DNA of 64,000 nucleotides from Lethocerus indicus (Eukaryota > Arthropoda > Insecta > Hemiptera > Belostomatidae): positions 16,836,442-16,900,441 of the forward strand of contig JACDQD010000008.1 of the NCBI GenBank assembly GCA_019843655.1, read 5' to 3'. The notes under the pieces are model-generated. The model was not told the DNA's origin, searched no databases, and saw only the letters and a list, made by a program, of their open reading frames with translations. Below, in pieces: positions 10,991 through 20,948 of the stretch. Made by a program: the position numbers and the translations under genes. Position 1 is the stretch's first letter. Each line of letters starts with the position of its first letter.

Positions 10991-12967
10991 TTCTACCCTT
11001 TAGGTAGTACATAGATATGACTATTAGATACAATCACGTTTAATAGATGAGTTTGATCAAGAAAGCGTACAACATTTCTAAATAGGAATATTCAAAAATT
11101 GTATTAAACTGCCTACACTGTTTTATTATTTACACAGCTGTTAACGTCCGGATACAATTGGGCATTCGGGTCAGCCGTATATGTGAACTTAAACGTTAGA
11201 AATAAACAAACGTACTTCACTAACTTGGCAAAAATCAATAGACAGTCTGTAGAGTGTCAGCTGGTCGTAGGTCGTGATCCGAAATCCGTCCCTGTACAGT
11301 AGCTCAGGTCTTCAAACACCCGCAGCCATACCGCATATCGTCCTGAAAAAGATTAAATGTTGTAGCACTAAGTTCGCCTGATAATCAGTCATCGTACTTA
11401 CTTCTAAGTCTGTATTATGAATGGAATTTATATTTTTCATCTCGGCATGAAGACATGAGTTTCTAGATATGTTTTTGTGTTGCAGAATTGAAACGCAACG
11501 AAAAGTACTTATTTTGTTAGCGACCATCCCCGATGCAGTTTTGCCAAAACTAGTTCAATATGATACCACACTGAAGACACAATTATACGTTTTCCGGCGT
11601 TACGGCCCTTATGGTTCTATGCGCTATCCACTTCTTACATAGGGCGACTATACATTCCAGCCATTATGAGGTAAAAATATTAGCAGAAGTAGGATATAAG
11701 TGAGCGTATGTACAGTTATGGATTCGGCGCATATTGTTTTAGCGGTAATTAACCAGCTAAATGGGGCTGGGAATTGTGATGAGACCGACGCGAACCCCTG
11801 AGAAATGGGAAATGGGGGAAGATTAGAGCGCGAATGGAACAGAGTGTATGAGAATGGAGAACAGTGGATGGAGGAATAGGAAACAGTGGAATTAAAAAGA
11901 ATTTCCCATGCGGACTTCGTCCCATCGGGACCCGTGGCTCCAAAGGTAGTTTCACTACAGCGAAACAAGCGGAAAACTAGTTTCCGGATTTTAATTGGGG
12001 AGAAATGCTTAACAGGGTATAAAATTCGACGTTTCCTTGGTACAATTTCATAGTATAGAGATTTGAGTGCGTCCATGTTTTTACATCCCCAGTCAGTTTT
12101 CTAGTTGATGCATTTTAGTTTACAGTTGCCTATCGAATGATGTTATCGATAATACGATGTGAAAAACCCGTTTTCGCAACGGAAGCCCTACAAAAGCGGC
12201 ATATTTGCTATGAAAAAAGTAATTCCCCTTTACCGGAGGAATAATGAACTGAATGAATAATAAGTAGACAGTGCCGCCGAATAAATTATGGCGGAAAGGG
12301 AGAAAAAAAACCGGACTGTTTAAAAAAGTATCTCGTTTCAAAGGGGACCGTCGCGGTCATTCAGAAAGACGAAGGTACGGTTCATTGAATTTAGCTCGGA
12401 GATGAAAATCGCTGGGCCGAACGTTTGAAAACTCGTTCCATCCGGAGCCCTATTCCTTGAGTTAATCTCGTTCCGAGTTTCAACTCATCTGCACAAAAGA
12501 GTTAGGTGCCTTTCGCCTTCAAAGGAGAAACGACAATTTGCTCAGTTTTGATTATTAACGTGTTTATATCAGTTCAGCTATTTCGTTTCTGGCAATGTGA
12601 AACAGTAATTATATCGATAAAAGAAATAAAGGAAAATTCCCCTAAATGTTAAAAAATCCCACTTTTTATTGAAAAATATATTTACATCAATAAGTGAACT
12701 GAAATAAACCGATTCTGGAACAGTGGATTATGTGAATGGAAATTGATGTGAGAGTATTATGTTCCCACCAATACTGGCAAAATTATTTCTGAAAATTTTA
12801 AAGTTTCAGAGTTTGAAGAAATAATAGAATATTTATATTATTGCGTTGTGAAATGACAAAATTCAATATTGAATACAATTATTTTGGCTAACAAATTTTT
12901 TTGGAATCATCTTCAATAAAATGCTTGCTATGCTTCATTAAAATGTCTTCTGCTATGTGCAAATAAT

Positions 12968-12969
<2 letters not shown>
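10991..12969. other. AT-rich DNA, no gene supported
   Basis: A 142-codon frame on the minus strand (11648-12076) overlaps another open minus frame (11749-11955). Its product has no domain I recognise, so neither is called as a gene. Confidence 0.4.

Positions 12970-13011
<42 letters not shown>
12970..13011. repeat. (TA)n microsatellite
   Basis: This is an uninterrupted alternating T-A tract of about 20 repeat units. It is one of five such tracts in the window and is expected to be length-variable between individuals. Confidence 0.97.
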
Positions 13012-13012
<1 letters not shown>

Positions 13013-14541
13013 CATTTGTATTATTTCTACGGACAAAATTAAAAAAATTGACTTCAAGCATATTAAATGTATAGTTTTTTCCCTGGAGGTCCTACAGGTT
13101 TCACCACCTTCCAGTAGGTAGCGCCTGTATTCAGCCCACCAGCTGGGTTCTGTCCTACCGTAAATTTTATTTATCTCCAATGAATTTCGTTTCTGTCATT
13201 GAAAGTGCAGACAGTATGCCTAATCTGTCTCACTAATTTACCGGCGGAACGGTAATGAAGATGGCGTGGGTAAGTCAAACCGACGTCTTTAAGACGTGTA
13301 ATGTGTATTTATTTCTATAGCCGTCAATAATGAAATTTAGAACGACACTCACATATAGATAAATTATGACAGCTCCTACAATAAAGCCAGGCCTTAAAAC
13401 GTCAAGTGCTCCCTTTCAACGCGTTCCATACTCAAATAAAATGGAAAGGAGAAAAATTCAATATAAGTCTACACATTGAAAGCAGATGTAGCGACAGGTC
13501 GCCGCCGTGACAAATGATCATCGCTTTGTTGAACACCAATAGACGCCCCGAAGTCCGAGATGAATACGGGGGCAGAGATGCTTACCCAACCGATTCTTCG
13601 ACAATTTCTTACTTTTATGTCTCGAGATAAAAAAAAGTCCCCAGCCTGCTGAAAAAAAAATTCCCCCCGGTCCATCGAACATCGTTAATGGGATCTTTTC
13701 GGCCGCGTTTCGGAGGGAAAAGGCTTGCGGTGAAAGATGGACCGCCGCCGGGGGCTTTTCATAGATTATGAGAGGCCCCCGAGAACCGCTGACGAAATTG
13801 AGGTCACGTCGGCCCCCCCGCCCCTCTACCACCTGCCATTCTCGGAACCCCCTCGCTCAGTTCATACCCGGGAGAGTACGCTACCTGAGTCTTAATTATA
13901 GTTCCACAAGTACCGGCCTCTATGTAATTACAACCGTCCTATATTACTCGGGCCCCTCGGGCTTCGTACAACGCGAAGAACGCGTTCTAAAATCATTCAC
14001 TTAAAACGTATTGCGGAAACGTCAGGTGTAGAGATATTCGTTATTAAATTTATGAAATGTAAATAGGAATTTGCACATAAAATATTCAAGCCTTTTACAT
14101 TCTGCTGGACATCAACTTTATAAGGAAAAATTCTTATTACAACTATGAAAGGAGCTTAAAGTTATTTATATATATGTTCTTAAAAACTATGTAATATTTC
14201 GATATATACAAATTAATGATAAATTATGGATTTTCTACTCTATTTTAATCAGTTTTTCAAAATAGAATAAAAGGAGCTATTATAATATAAGTTACAAATA
14301 AATTATGAGACAAGTAAGAGGAAGAAAATTCTATTAGCGTTTGAGTGATTTGAAAAGTAAGAAAACCGTTTATGAAACCGTAAATGGATTTGGAATGAAA
14401 AACTGGCATATTTTTGAGCCATTATTCCAATTTCACGCTGTGAAATCTACTCTCCTTCCTGCAGCAAAATATATGGAAGAACCAAGTGAAATCTTACACT
14501 TTTAATTCAAATATCAAGTTGCAATAATGTTCTGTATTATT
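13012..14541. other. AT-rich DNA with a GC-rich patch at about 13540-13860
   Basis: No gene is supported. A near-palindrome ACGTCTT-T-AAGACGT lies at 13283-13297. The GC patch has overlapping open frames on both strands (13518-13832 minus, 13768-14004 plus), consistent with composition rather than coding. Confidence 0.45.
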
Positions 14542-14594
14542 TGATGTTACGAAAATGTGTTAACCGCATGATGTTACAGGAATGTGTTAACCGC
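14542..14594. repeat. Tandem duplication, 26-27 bp unit, two copies
   Basis: Unit 1 (14542-14567) and unit 2 (14568-14594) both run from GATGTTAC to TGTGTTAACCGC and differ in the middle (GAAAA versus AGGAA). In the + frame they give a repeated Met-Met-Leu...Cys-Val-Asn-Arg motif. The sequence that follows ends in a looser Leu-Asn-Arg version. Confidence 0.85.
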
Positions 14595-15085
14595 CGAAAT
14601 ACATTAAGGGATTCCCGCAAGGCGATTTATGCGTTACTGCGGAAGCAGCTCAACCGCCGTAAATCGCAAGCCGGTGGCGGAACAGGGGAAGGTTCCATCG
14701 CTAATACCCCAATAAGGGCGGACTAATAGAGGATTAGGGGAGGATTTGAAGGGGCGCCAAATGCGAGGTTGTCCGAAGGGCCGCGTGGGGCGGGGCCCGC
14801 ACCGACCGGCTGCTAGTTGGCGGGGGCGGCGGCGAGAGCGCGCCATCTCACCGCCCGCCGGACCCCGATCAATAGGCGGCCCCTTGCCCGGGCCCCATAC
14901 CCCGCCGTGCTACAACAATCCCCTTCAAACGGCCATTCTCCTCCCAACCGCCGGACCGCACGGATCAGCCAAGAAGAATACCGAATTGATTCCAAAGAAA
15001 TAGATACAAACCCAAGTATTAATTACCCGAGTACCAAGAAGAATTTCGTACAATATTTATTTTTTTAATATTTTTATTTCCTACC
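14595..15085. other. GC-rich patch then AT-rich DNA
   Basis: About 14640-14960 is strongly GC-rich and contains CGGGGCCCG at 14791-14799. All frames are relatively open there (for example 14746-15003 plus and 14634-14846 minus), so no single one is supported as coding. Confidence 0.5.
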
Positions 15086-15200
15086 CAAATGGAAATTTAT
15101 GCCCCAATATTATTCGAACTATCAAGTAAAACAAAACTTGGCCTACTTGACAGCGTTCAGAACGGGAGAAATTGTAAAAATGTCATCATTTTTTCGTAAT
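15086..15200 (+). repeat. Direct repeat, copy 1
   Basis: This segment aligns with 15491-15612: both begin CAAATGGAA, then share TATGCCCCAATATTA, CGAACT, CAAGTA, a CCTACTTG block, CAGCGTTCAGAA and TTTTTTCGT. The copies are diverged and flank a (TA)n tract. It may be a decayed element duplicated on either side of the microsatellite. The class is unknown. Confidence 0.85.
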
Positions 15201-15308
15201 CAGATTCCTTAATATCTCTGCAACCGAAATCCGGAATAAGATGGAAGCATCGGTGTTGAAATATAATAATGAAATTATAAAGAATTATAACGTAGAATGA
15301 ATTGTTTG

Positions 15309-15311
<3 letters not shown>

Positions 15312-15365
<54 letters not shown>
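15312..15365. repeat. (TA)n microsatellite
   Basis: This is an uninterrupted alternating A-T tract of about 27 units, the longest in the window. It lies between the two copies of the 15086/15491 direct repeat. Confidence 0.97.
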
Positions 15366-15369
<4 letters not shown>

Positions 15370-15490
15370 AATAAATTACTGATATATAAGTTCCAAGTAT
15401 ATACCGAAGGAACAAAATGAGAGAATATTTGGAGGTCTGGGCATTTTCATGTCTTACGGTGGGTCCAAAATGGGACGTTTCTTTCCACTT

Positions 15491-15612
15491 CAAATGGAAG
15501 TTTTATGCCCCAATATTACCCGAACTGGCAAGTAGAAACACCTGCCCTACTTGGCAGCGTTCAGAAACTGAGGGAAGGAAAATGCTATACATTTGATACT
15601 TTTTTCGTCACT
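15491..15612 (+). repeat. Direct repeat, copy 2
   Basis: This is the partner of 15086-15200 in the same orientation, about 405 bp downstream. It ends roughly 30 bp before the dispersed repeat copy at 15644, so two repeat families abut here. Confidence 0.85.
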
Positions 15613-15643
15613 GCCTGGCATCATACGAGATGTTCAGCCATTC

Positions 15644-16090
15644 AAATTGGTAGAAACGTTTGTCGCATGTATCTGTGCAGTTAACGCGTTTAAAATATAA
15701 TGGTATATATGTACCATTACGGTATATATGTTCTACAATTTTTGCGACTTAACGAGCGAATTTTTCGAGGAAAGTTTTATAGGGCGTCACCAATATTTCG
15801 GAATAATATCCCGTCATTTAATAATTTATTACACTTTATTTTTATAGTAAACTTATCTCAGTGTAGGGTTCATCTACTGTAATCGATGACATTATAATGG
15901 TTTTACCAAATCGTGTAATTTCGGGTAGAATAAACAATTTCATCGCGAAGAAGTACGGCGCTATGGGACACTACACCCGCAATACTCGTAATGCCGAATT
16001 GCATACCCACTGCCCCGTACTCAATTGCAGGCCCTATACTGTACCTCGGAATGCAAGTTATGATTGAATCCGTGACTATTTTTGTGTCTG
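15644..16090 (+). repeat. Dispersed repeat, copy B
   Basis: This copy is collinear with copy C (17527-17961): AAATTGGTAGAA at the start, GTTAACGCGTTTAAAA, TAATGG...CATTACGG, GCGACTTA.CGAGCGAATTT, CACCAATATTTC, TTTATTTTTATAGTAAAC, the 120-bp core (15921-16040), and an end at GTCTG (16090). It encodes no recognisable protein in this orientation. Read on the opposite strand, the core is an open frame. Confidence 0.92.
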
Positions 16091-17526
16091 AATAAATTTT
16101 CTGTTCCGGATAAATACCGTATTTTATATTTTTACAAATCTATAAACGGGAATAACCTCTGAATAGGATTGAGGAAGTAAGATATGAGATTAGTAAATTA
16201 AGTATTAAGAATTAAATGAAAATAATTTTGTCGGTAAGACTTAAGTTACTGTTACGGCGATTTCTTTCTATTTTATACAAAATCTAGATTTTAACTTCGT
16301 TTGTGTAAAACACCAACCTGGTTTATTTACAACACGTTAATATTCCAGGAGGCCTATTTTTATGGGAGAGATTTTGCCTGGACGGAAATAACGGTGGAGG
16401 AAGTATATGAGAAACAACCGATACGAAGAATGGGAGCGCTTATTACATTTTTTTCTCGGACAGGAGAGGGATGGTGGATTTACGAGGCCGTTTGGGCCCC
16501 GCCCTCAGGCAAAGTTTCGCTCCAGTCCGATTGAAATTAAAGTTTCAACGGGGAGAGAGAAGTTCAGGAAAAGGGTGAGCGAGGGTGAGACGGGGCCCGC
16601 CCAAGCCCCCGGAGAGGGAAGTTTATGAATAAACAAAGGGGCGACATCTGGGCCCGACCCCAACCACCCCCTCAAACCAACCCCTGTCCTATTGTCGTTA
16701 ACACGCCGCCCTGAAATCCCGACCGAGTTTCAATTACTTCAATTCTCCCGCGGCTGAGACCATCCCCCCTTCCCGGAGGAACATCATGCCGAAAACGATT
16801 GAAATCGGTTACATTATTATAGGGTCCCATCAAGACATCCAACATCGCTTGCCTCCAGAGATTCCAATCGAAAGTACCTCGAACCATCCTTAATGATAAC
16901 TTTCAAATCACACCATTCACCATGACCTCAACATACAGACAGTCGAATTCATAAAATCCCGGTTCCTAAAGATTCATTCCCGTCTCGTTACATTTACGTC
17001 TTTTGAATTACTGCATTAATTCGACGCAATTAAACGAATTAAATGTTTGAGAAACCTTCTGTTTATAAATACTACGTTACTTAAATACACTGAGAGCTAA
17101 AAGAATAAATGATGTCGCAAGAGAGAGAGAGGAATGAAAAGAAGGATTCGCAAACAACAATTAGTTGTTTTAAAGTGGCTGACTAAGGTTGGTGAGCGGT
17201 CTTAATGAGGAAAAATTTCACTTCCACTAAGGACCGAGTGCTCGAAATTCCCGGCGTAAGTCATCCTTGTCTTGCGCTGGTTGGAAACATAATAGAAACT
17301 TTTCTCACTTATTTGAATTTCGACTAAGTTACTTTTCAATATTAAATGGCGAAAGGGTAACATCTGCGCCCGGCCCTGTGTCATAATGTCGTTTATGGGA
17401 TGGTTTAAAATTTTGCCAATTAATTTCAAATATAGAAGCAAAAAATTGCTTCAAATCTACTACTGTATAAATACTGAATACTGAATAAATTATTCAACAC
17501 GTATTTATATTGCTATACAACTGATT
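16091..17526. other. AT-rich DNA with a GC-rich patch at about 16480-16880
   Basis: The GC patch carries TTTGGGCCCCGCCC near 16492, CGGGGCCCG at 16591-16599 and TGGGCCCGACC near 16650. Overlapping open frames occur on both strands (16301-16534 and 16407-16628 plus; 16672-16887 minus) without recognisable products. A short (GA)n run lies at about 17120-17131. Confidence 0.5.
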
Positions 17527-17961
17527 AAATTGGTAGAACCATTTGTATAGCATATTACTGTACAGTTAACGCGTTTAAAACATAATGGTACATATGTCCC
17601 ATTACGGGACAGAGGTTCCGAATTTTGGCGACTTAGCGAGCGAATTTCTCGAGTGAAGTTTTAAGGGACGTCACCAATATTTCTGAATAATATTCCGTAA
17701 TTTGATTAATTACTAAACTTTTATTTTTATAGTAAACGTATCAGTGTAGGTTATACCAAACACACTATAATGGTTTTGCAATCATGTAATTTCGGGTAGA
17801 ATAAACAATTTCCTCGCGGAGAAGTACGGCGCTATGGGACACTACACCCGCAATACTCGTAATGCCGAATTGCATACCCAGTGCCCCGTACTCAATTGCA
17901 GGCCCTGTACTAGACCCCGGAATGTAAGTTATGATTCGAGTCCGTGACTATTCTGCGTCTG
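17527..17961 (+). repeat. Dispersed repeat, copy C
   Basis: This copy is collinear with copy B over its whole length and has the 120-bp core at 17792-17911. The 3' part includes GATTCGAGTCC, which resembles a tRNA-type B box. The other copies do not keep that match and no A box is seen upstream, so a tRNA-derived SINE is not established. Confidence 0.92.
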
Positions 17962-19319
17962 TTTAAATTCTCCATTCAGTTGTGTTGAATTAATAAAACA
18001 ACAAATAAAAGTATAAACTTCAGGCACACTATATTCAACTGTATAAATTTAAGAAACAGGATATAAGGTTATAAATCATTTCAGCAATGATATTGTGAGT
18101 ACGGAGTAAACGGCGCTCTATAAGGTGGGTCCACATTGTGTGTCGCAACCCGAGGTATTTCAGCCATTGTTGCTCGTCAGGTAACCCGGTTATGGGACTC
18201 GGAAAAAACAAGGAGTTTCAATGTTCCCGTTCCAACCCTTTGTTCACTCGGAGGTTGTTCCGGCTATTTTCAATCGAATAATTGAATAACACCGAAATTT
18301 CCACGACATAAAAAACACTGTAAGGGCTTGGTTTCGGTTGAGATAAAATGCTATATTTGTGAGCGTAATAAGTATTTATAGAGAACTATTACGTTAAGTT
18401 AAGACGGTTGGATCCTGTAACATTATAATATACTAAAATGATACATATATTTTCCTAATAATGATAGATTTCTGTATCACCATTTCCACTCTCTTACATG
18501 TCCACTATTCACTATTCTGGACTCATTAAGATATGAGAACAAACTATTTTCTACGTGTGTCCATAATCAAATCGCGGGACAACACCTTCTATGTTATGTG
18601 CTGGCAACATTAATGGAATTCATTTATGTTTCTTTACATATCATCAAAAATAATTCTATTTGAAATTAGCCAGTAAAATTAAGGACGACTAAGGGCGTTT
18701 ACAAAGAACTGGACATCAAATTAATCTGAAACCAATTGCAAGCAGCTCAATTAGGGCCGGGTAAAGTCGGTTGCCGTCAATAATTCACTAGCGTCAATAA
18801 CTTACAAAGGAGGTATTATTATCCAAACTGCCGTTGTAAGAATAGTGGTTGGGAGGAGGGGCGGCTCGTCACACGAGGTCAGTCTTCACCTATATCACTG
18901 TCTTTCTCTCCCTCTCCCTCACACAAACATACGAAGACACACACAGACACATATAACGCACACCGGCTTGACCCAATAACCCCACGACCCCTCGGGAAAT
19001 CGATAGGACCCCTCTTCAAACGGGTGTCCTAACGCCCCCCAACTCATTACCCCACCTTCTAAATTACTTAGCGGGCGCCCGTTTGAGGCCTAGGCACTTA
19101 TAGAGTTGGTGGTGCGCGCCCTTATCTCCCCATTCCCGCTTTCTCCCCCTGAATTACGGCCCCCTGAGGCGCTCACCCTTGACCCTCTGACACGGCCTCG
19201 CGCCCCGGCATACTTTCCAGTAGCTGCTTCGGCAGGTCTGTTTCAATCGATGGCAACTTACTTCATTAAGGTCTTTACTAAACAAATACTAACCTCAGAC
19301 ACTTTATTCAGCCCAGGAG
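17962..19319. other. AT-rich DNA, then CT/CA-rich and GC-rich sequence
   Basis: About 18900-18960 is CT- and CA-rich low-complexity DNA. About 18960-19250 is GC-rich, with an 86-codon frame (19106-19366) that starts at a non-ATG codon and runs into the (TA)n tract, so it is not a credible gene. Confidence 0.45.

Positions 19320-19349
<30 letters not shown>
19320..19349. repeat. (TA)n microsatellite
   Basis: This is an uninterrupted alternating T-A tract of about 14-15 units. Confidence 0.95.
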
Positions 19350-19352
<3 letters not shown>

Positions 19353-19501
19353 TATGTTTAATGTAATTGACTTCAGTGAAAATGTATTAGCTTGGAAGAC
19401 CAGCAACCGAGGTTTATATGTCTTATGTGTAATTTATTTTTCATATCAGAGCATCAAAAAGGCACCCATTTTTAACTGTCTCAAGGATGTTTAGATGACC
19501 G

Positions 19502-19597
19502 GATTTTTAAAAATTCATACCCACGTTTCCTCGCGTTCGGGGTCTAGCAACCAGGATGCATTCCTCGCAGTTCTCATTCCACAATCCATTCTCAAAG
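19502..19597 (+). repeat. Diverged direct repeat, copy 1
   Basis: This segment aligns with 19845-19938: shared blocks are GATTTTT.AAA, TTC.ATACCCA, GCATTCCT and CAATCCA.TC, at matching spacing. The match is clear but substantially diverged. Confidence 0.6.
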
Positions 19598-19844
19598 CTT
19601 AGTTCTCAATAGGAATATACTGACATACTATCTCTTTTCCTGGTATGAAAGATTTCATTAACAAGCAGCTGTACTCGTTTCAATATTGGTCGCCTACATA
19701 TGAAAGTATATTTCCTTTCATCCTAAGGACCAATAGGTACTGTTAAAAAAGTATAGGTAAGTAAAGAAGATTAATGAACCAAATATTTCCTTCTTTTAAG
19801 CCGATGTCCAGAAAATGAACTGCTATCAACTAACCGGAAGAGCT

Positions 19845-19938
19845 AGATTTTTCAAATTCCATACCCATCTTTACTCCCACCCCAATCGCAATCCGAACGC
19901 ATTCCTGCCACTCCCTTCCCTGCAATCCACTCCGACTC
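19845..19938 (+). repeat. Diverged direct repeat, copy 2
   Basis: This is the partner of 19502-19597, about 343 bp downstream in the same orientation. It may come from an old tandem duplication or a decayed repeat family of unknown class. Confidence 0.6.
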
Positions 19939-20895
19939 CGGTATGTTACAACGATCCAAATCAATTCCTCCACTTGGCAGGTGCGTAAAAATGTTAAACA
20001 TTTATATTAATTACACGTAAAATTCAATCTCTAGAATAAGCAGCTTATATATTCTGATGAATACAAGTCCTGGATTAAATAATATTAAATATCATTATAA
20101 TTTATGCACTCAATCTCCTTGTGAACTTTATAAGTTATATCAATTTATAATTTCTAAATCCATGATGGCTACTCTTGATAGATATTTTCATAGAATGTGT
20201 TATTCGACAACGTACTTAGCAAGACAATACACCTCAGAAAAGGGTCGGTTCACGTTGTTACGCAGATGGTACAGTTGAAAATGCTACATTTGCCGAAGAA
20301 AAGACTGTAGATAGCTATGTATATAGGTGGATGTCGATGCATCTCCAGGCCGGACCTTTGTTCGGAGCCGTTCATTACACCACTTCGGGGGAAAAGCCAC
20401 TTTTCTTGACGAATGGTCCTTCACTGCCATTGTTCGATAATTTCGTGGACCGATAAACCACACTCCAACCCCGCCGAAGTGCCCTACAGTCCCATTGTGT
20501 CAAAATGTTGACATCCCCACACCCCCAAAAGAAAACCGGATTTAAAAACTTTAATGTAACGTATTTTTATCTTATGTGAGAAACTCTTCTCTAGATCCTC
20601 CTGATTTAGTAAATGAATTTATTTTTCATAATATTTATACAAGGCATCTTTTGCTGTCTACTTAATTCACTATATGGTTGCTGATAGTTATTAAGTTGTA
20701 TTTCATAGCTCTATTCCGTTGTCTTGTGATAAAAATGATGGTTGAATGTATGTGCGATTGAGTATATAATAATATAGATTTATATAGTCGAGTCTGCCGC
20801 GAAAATGTTACCCGTCAAACCTAAATTTAGTATACCAGGCAATAATAAACCGTGGAACGGACAACAGAGTGAAACAGCGTAAGGTTACTGAACCA
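19939..20895. other. AT-rich DNA, no gene supported
   Basis: A 73-codon frame at 20057-20278 (plus) begins with ATG but has no recognisable domain, and no splice-bounded continuation is evident. Confidence 0.4.
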
Positions 20896-20948
20896 GACCC
20901 GCAATACACGTAATGCGGAATAGCATACGCAAAGTGCCGTACTCAACG
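20896..20948 (+). repeat. Dispersed repeat, copy D (core fragment)
   Basis: This segment matches the most conserved part of the 120-bp core of copies A-C (ACCCGCAATAC.CGTAATGC.GAAT.GCATAC, then GTGCC and CCGTACTCAA) with scattered substitutions. The flanking repeat sequence is not recognisable upstream beyond faint similarity and is absent downstream. Confidence 0.7.

Noticed and set aside
17930..17946. GATTCGAGTCC at the 3' part of repeat copy C, suggesting a tRNA-derived SINE
   Set aside because: The other two copies lack the match, there is no A box at the right distance, and it sits at the wrong end for a SINE head in this orientation.
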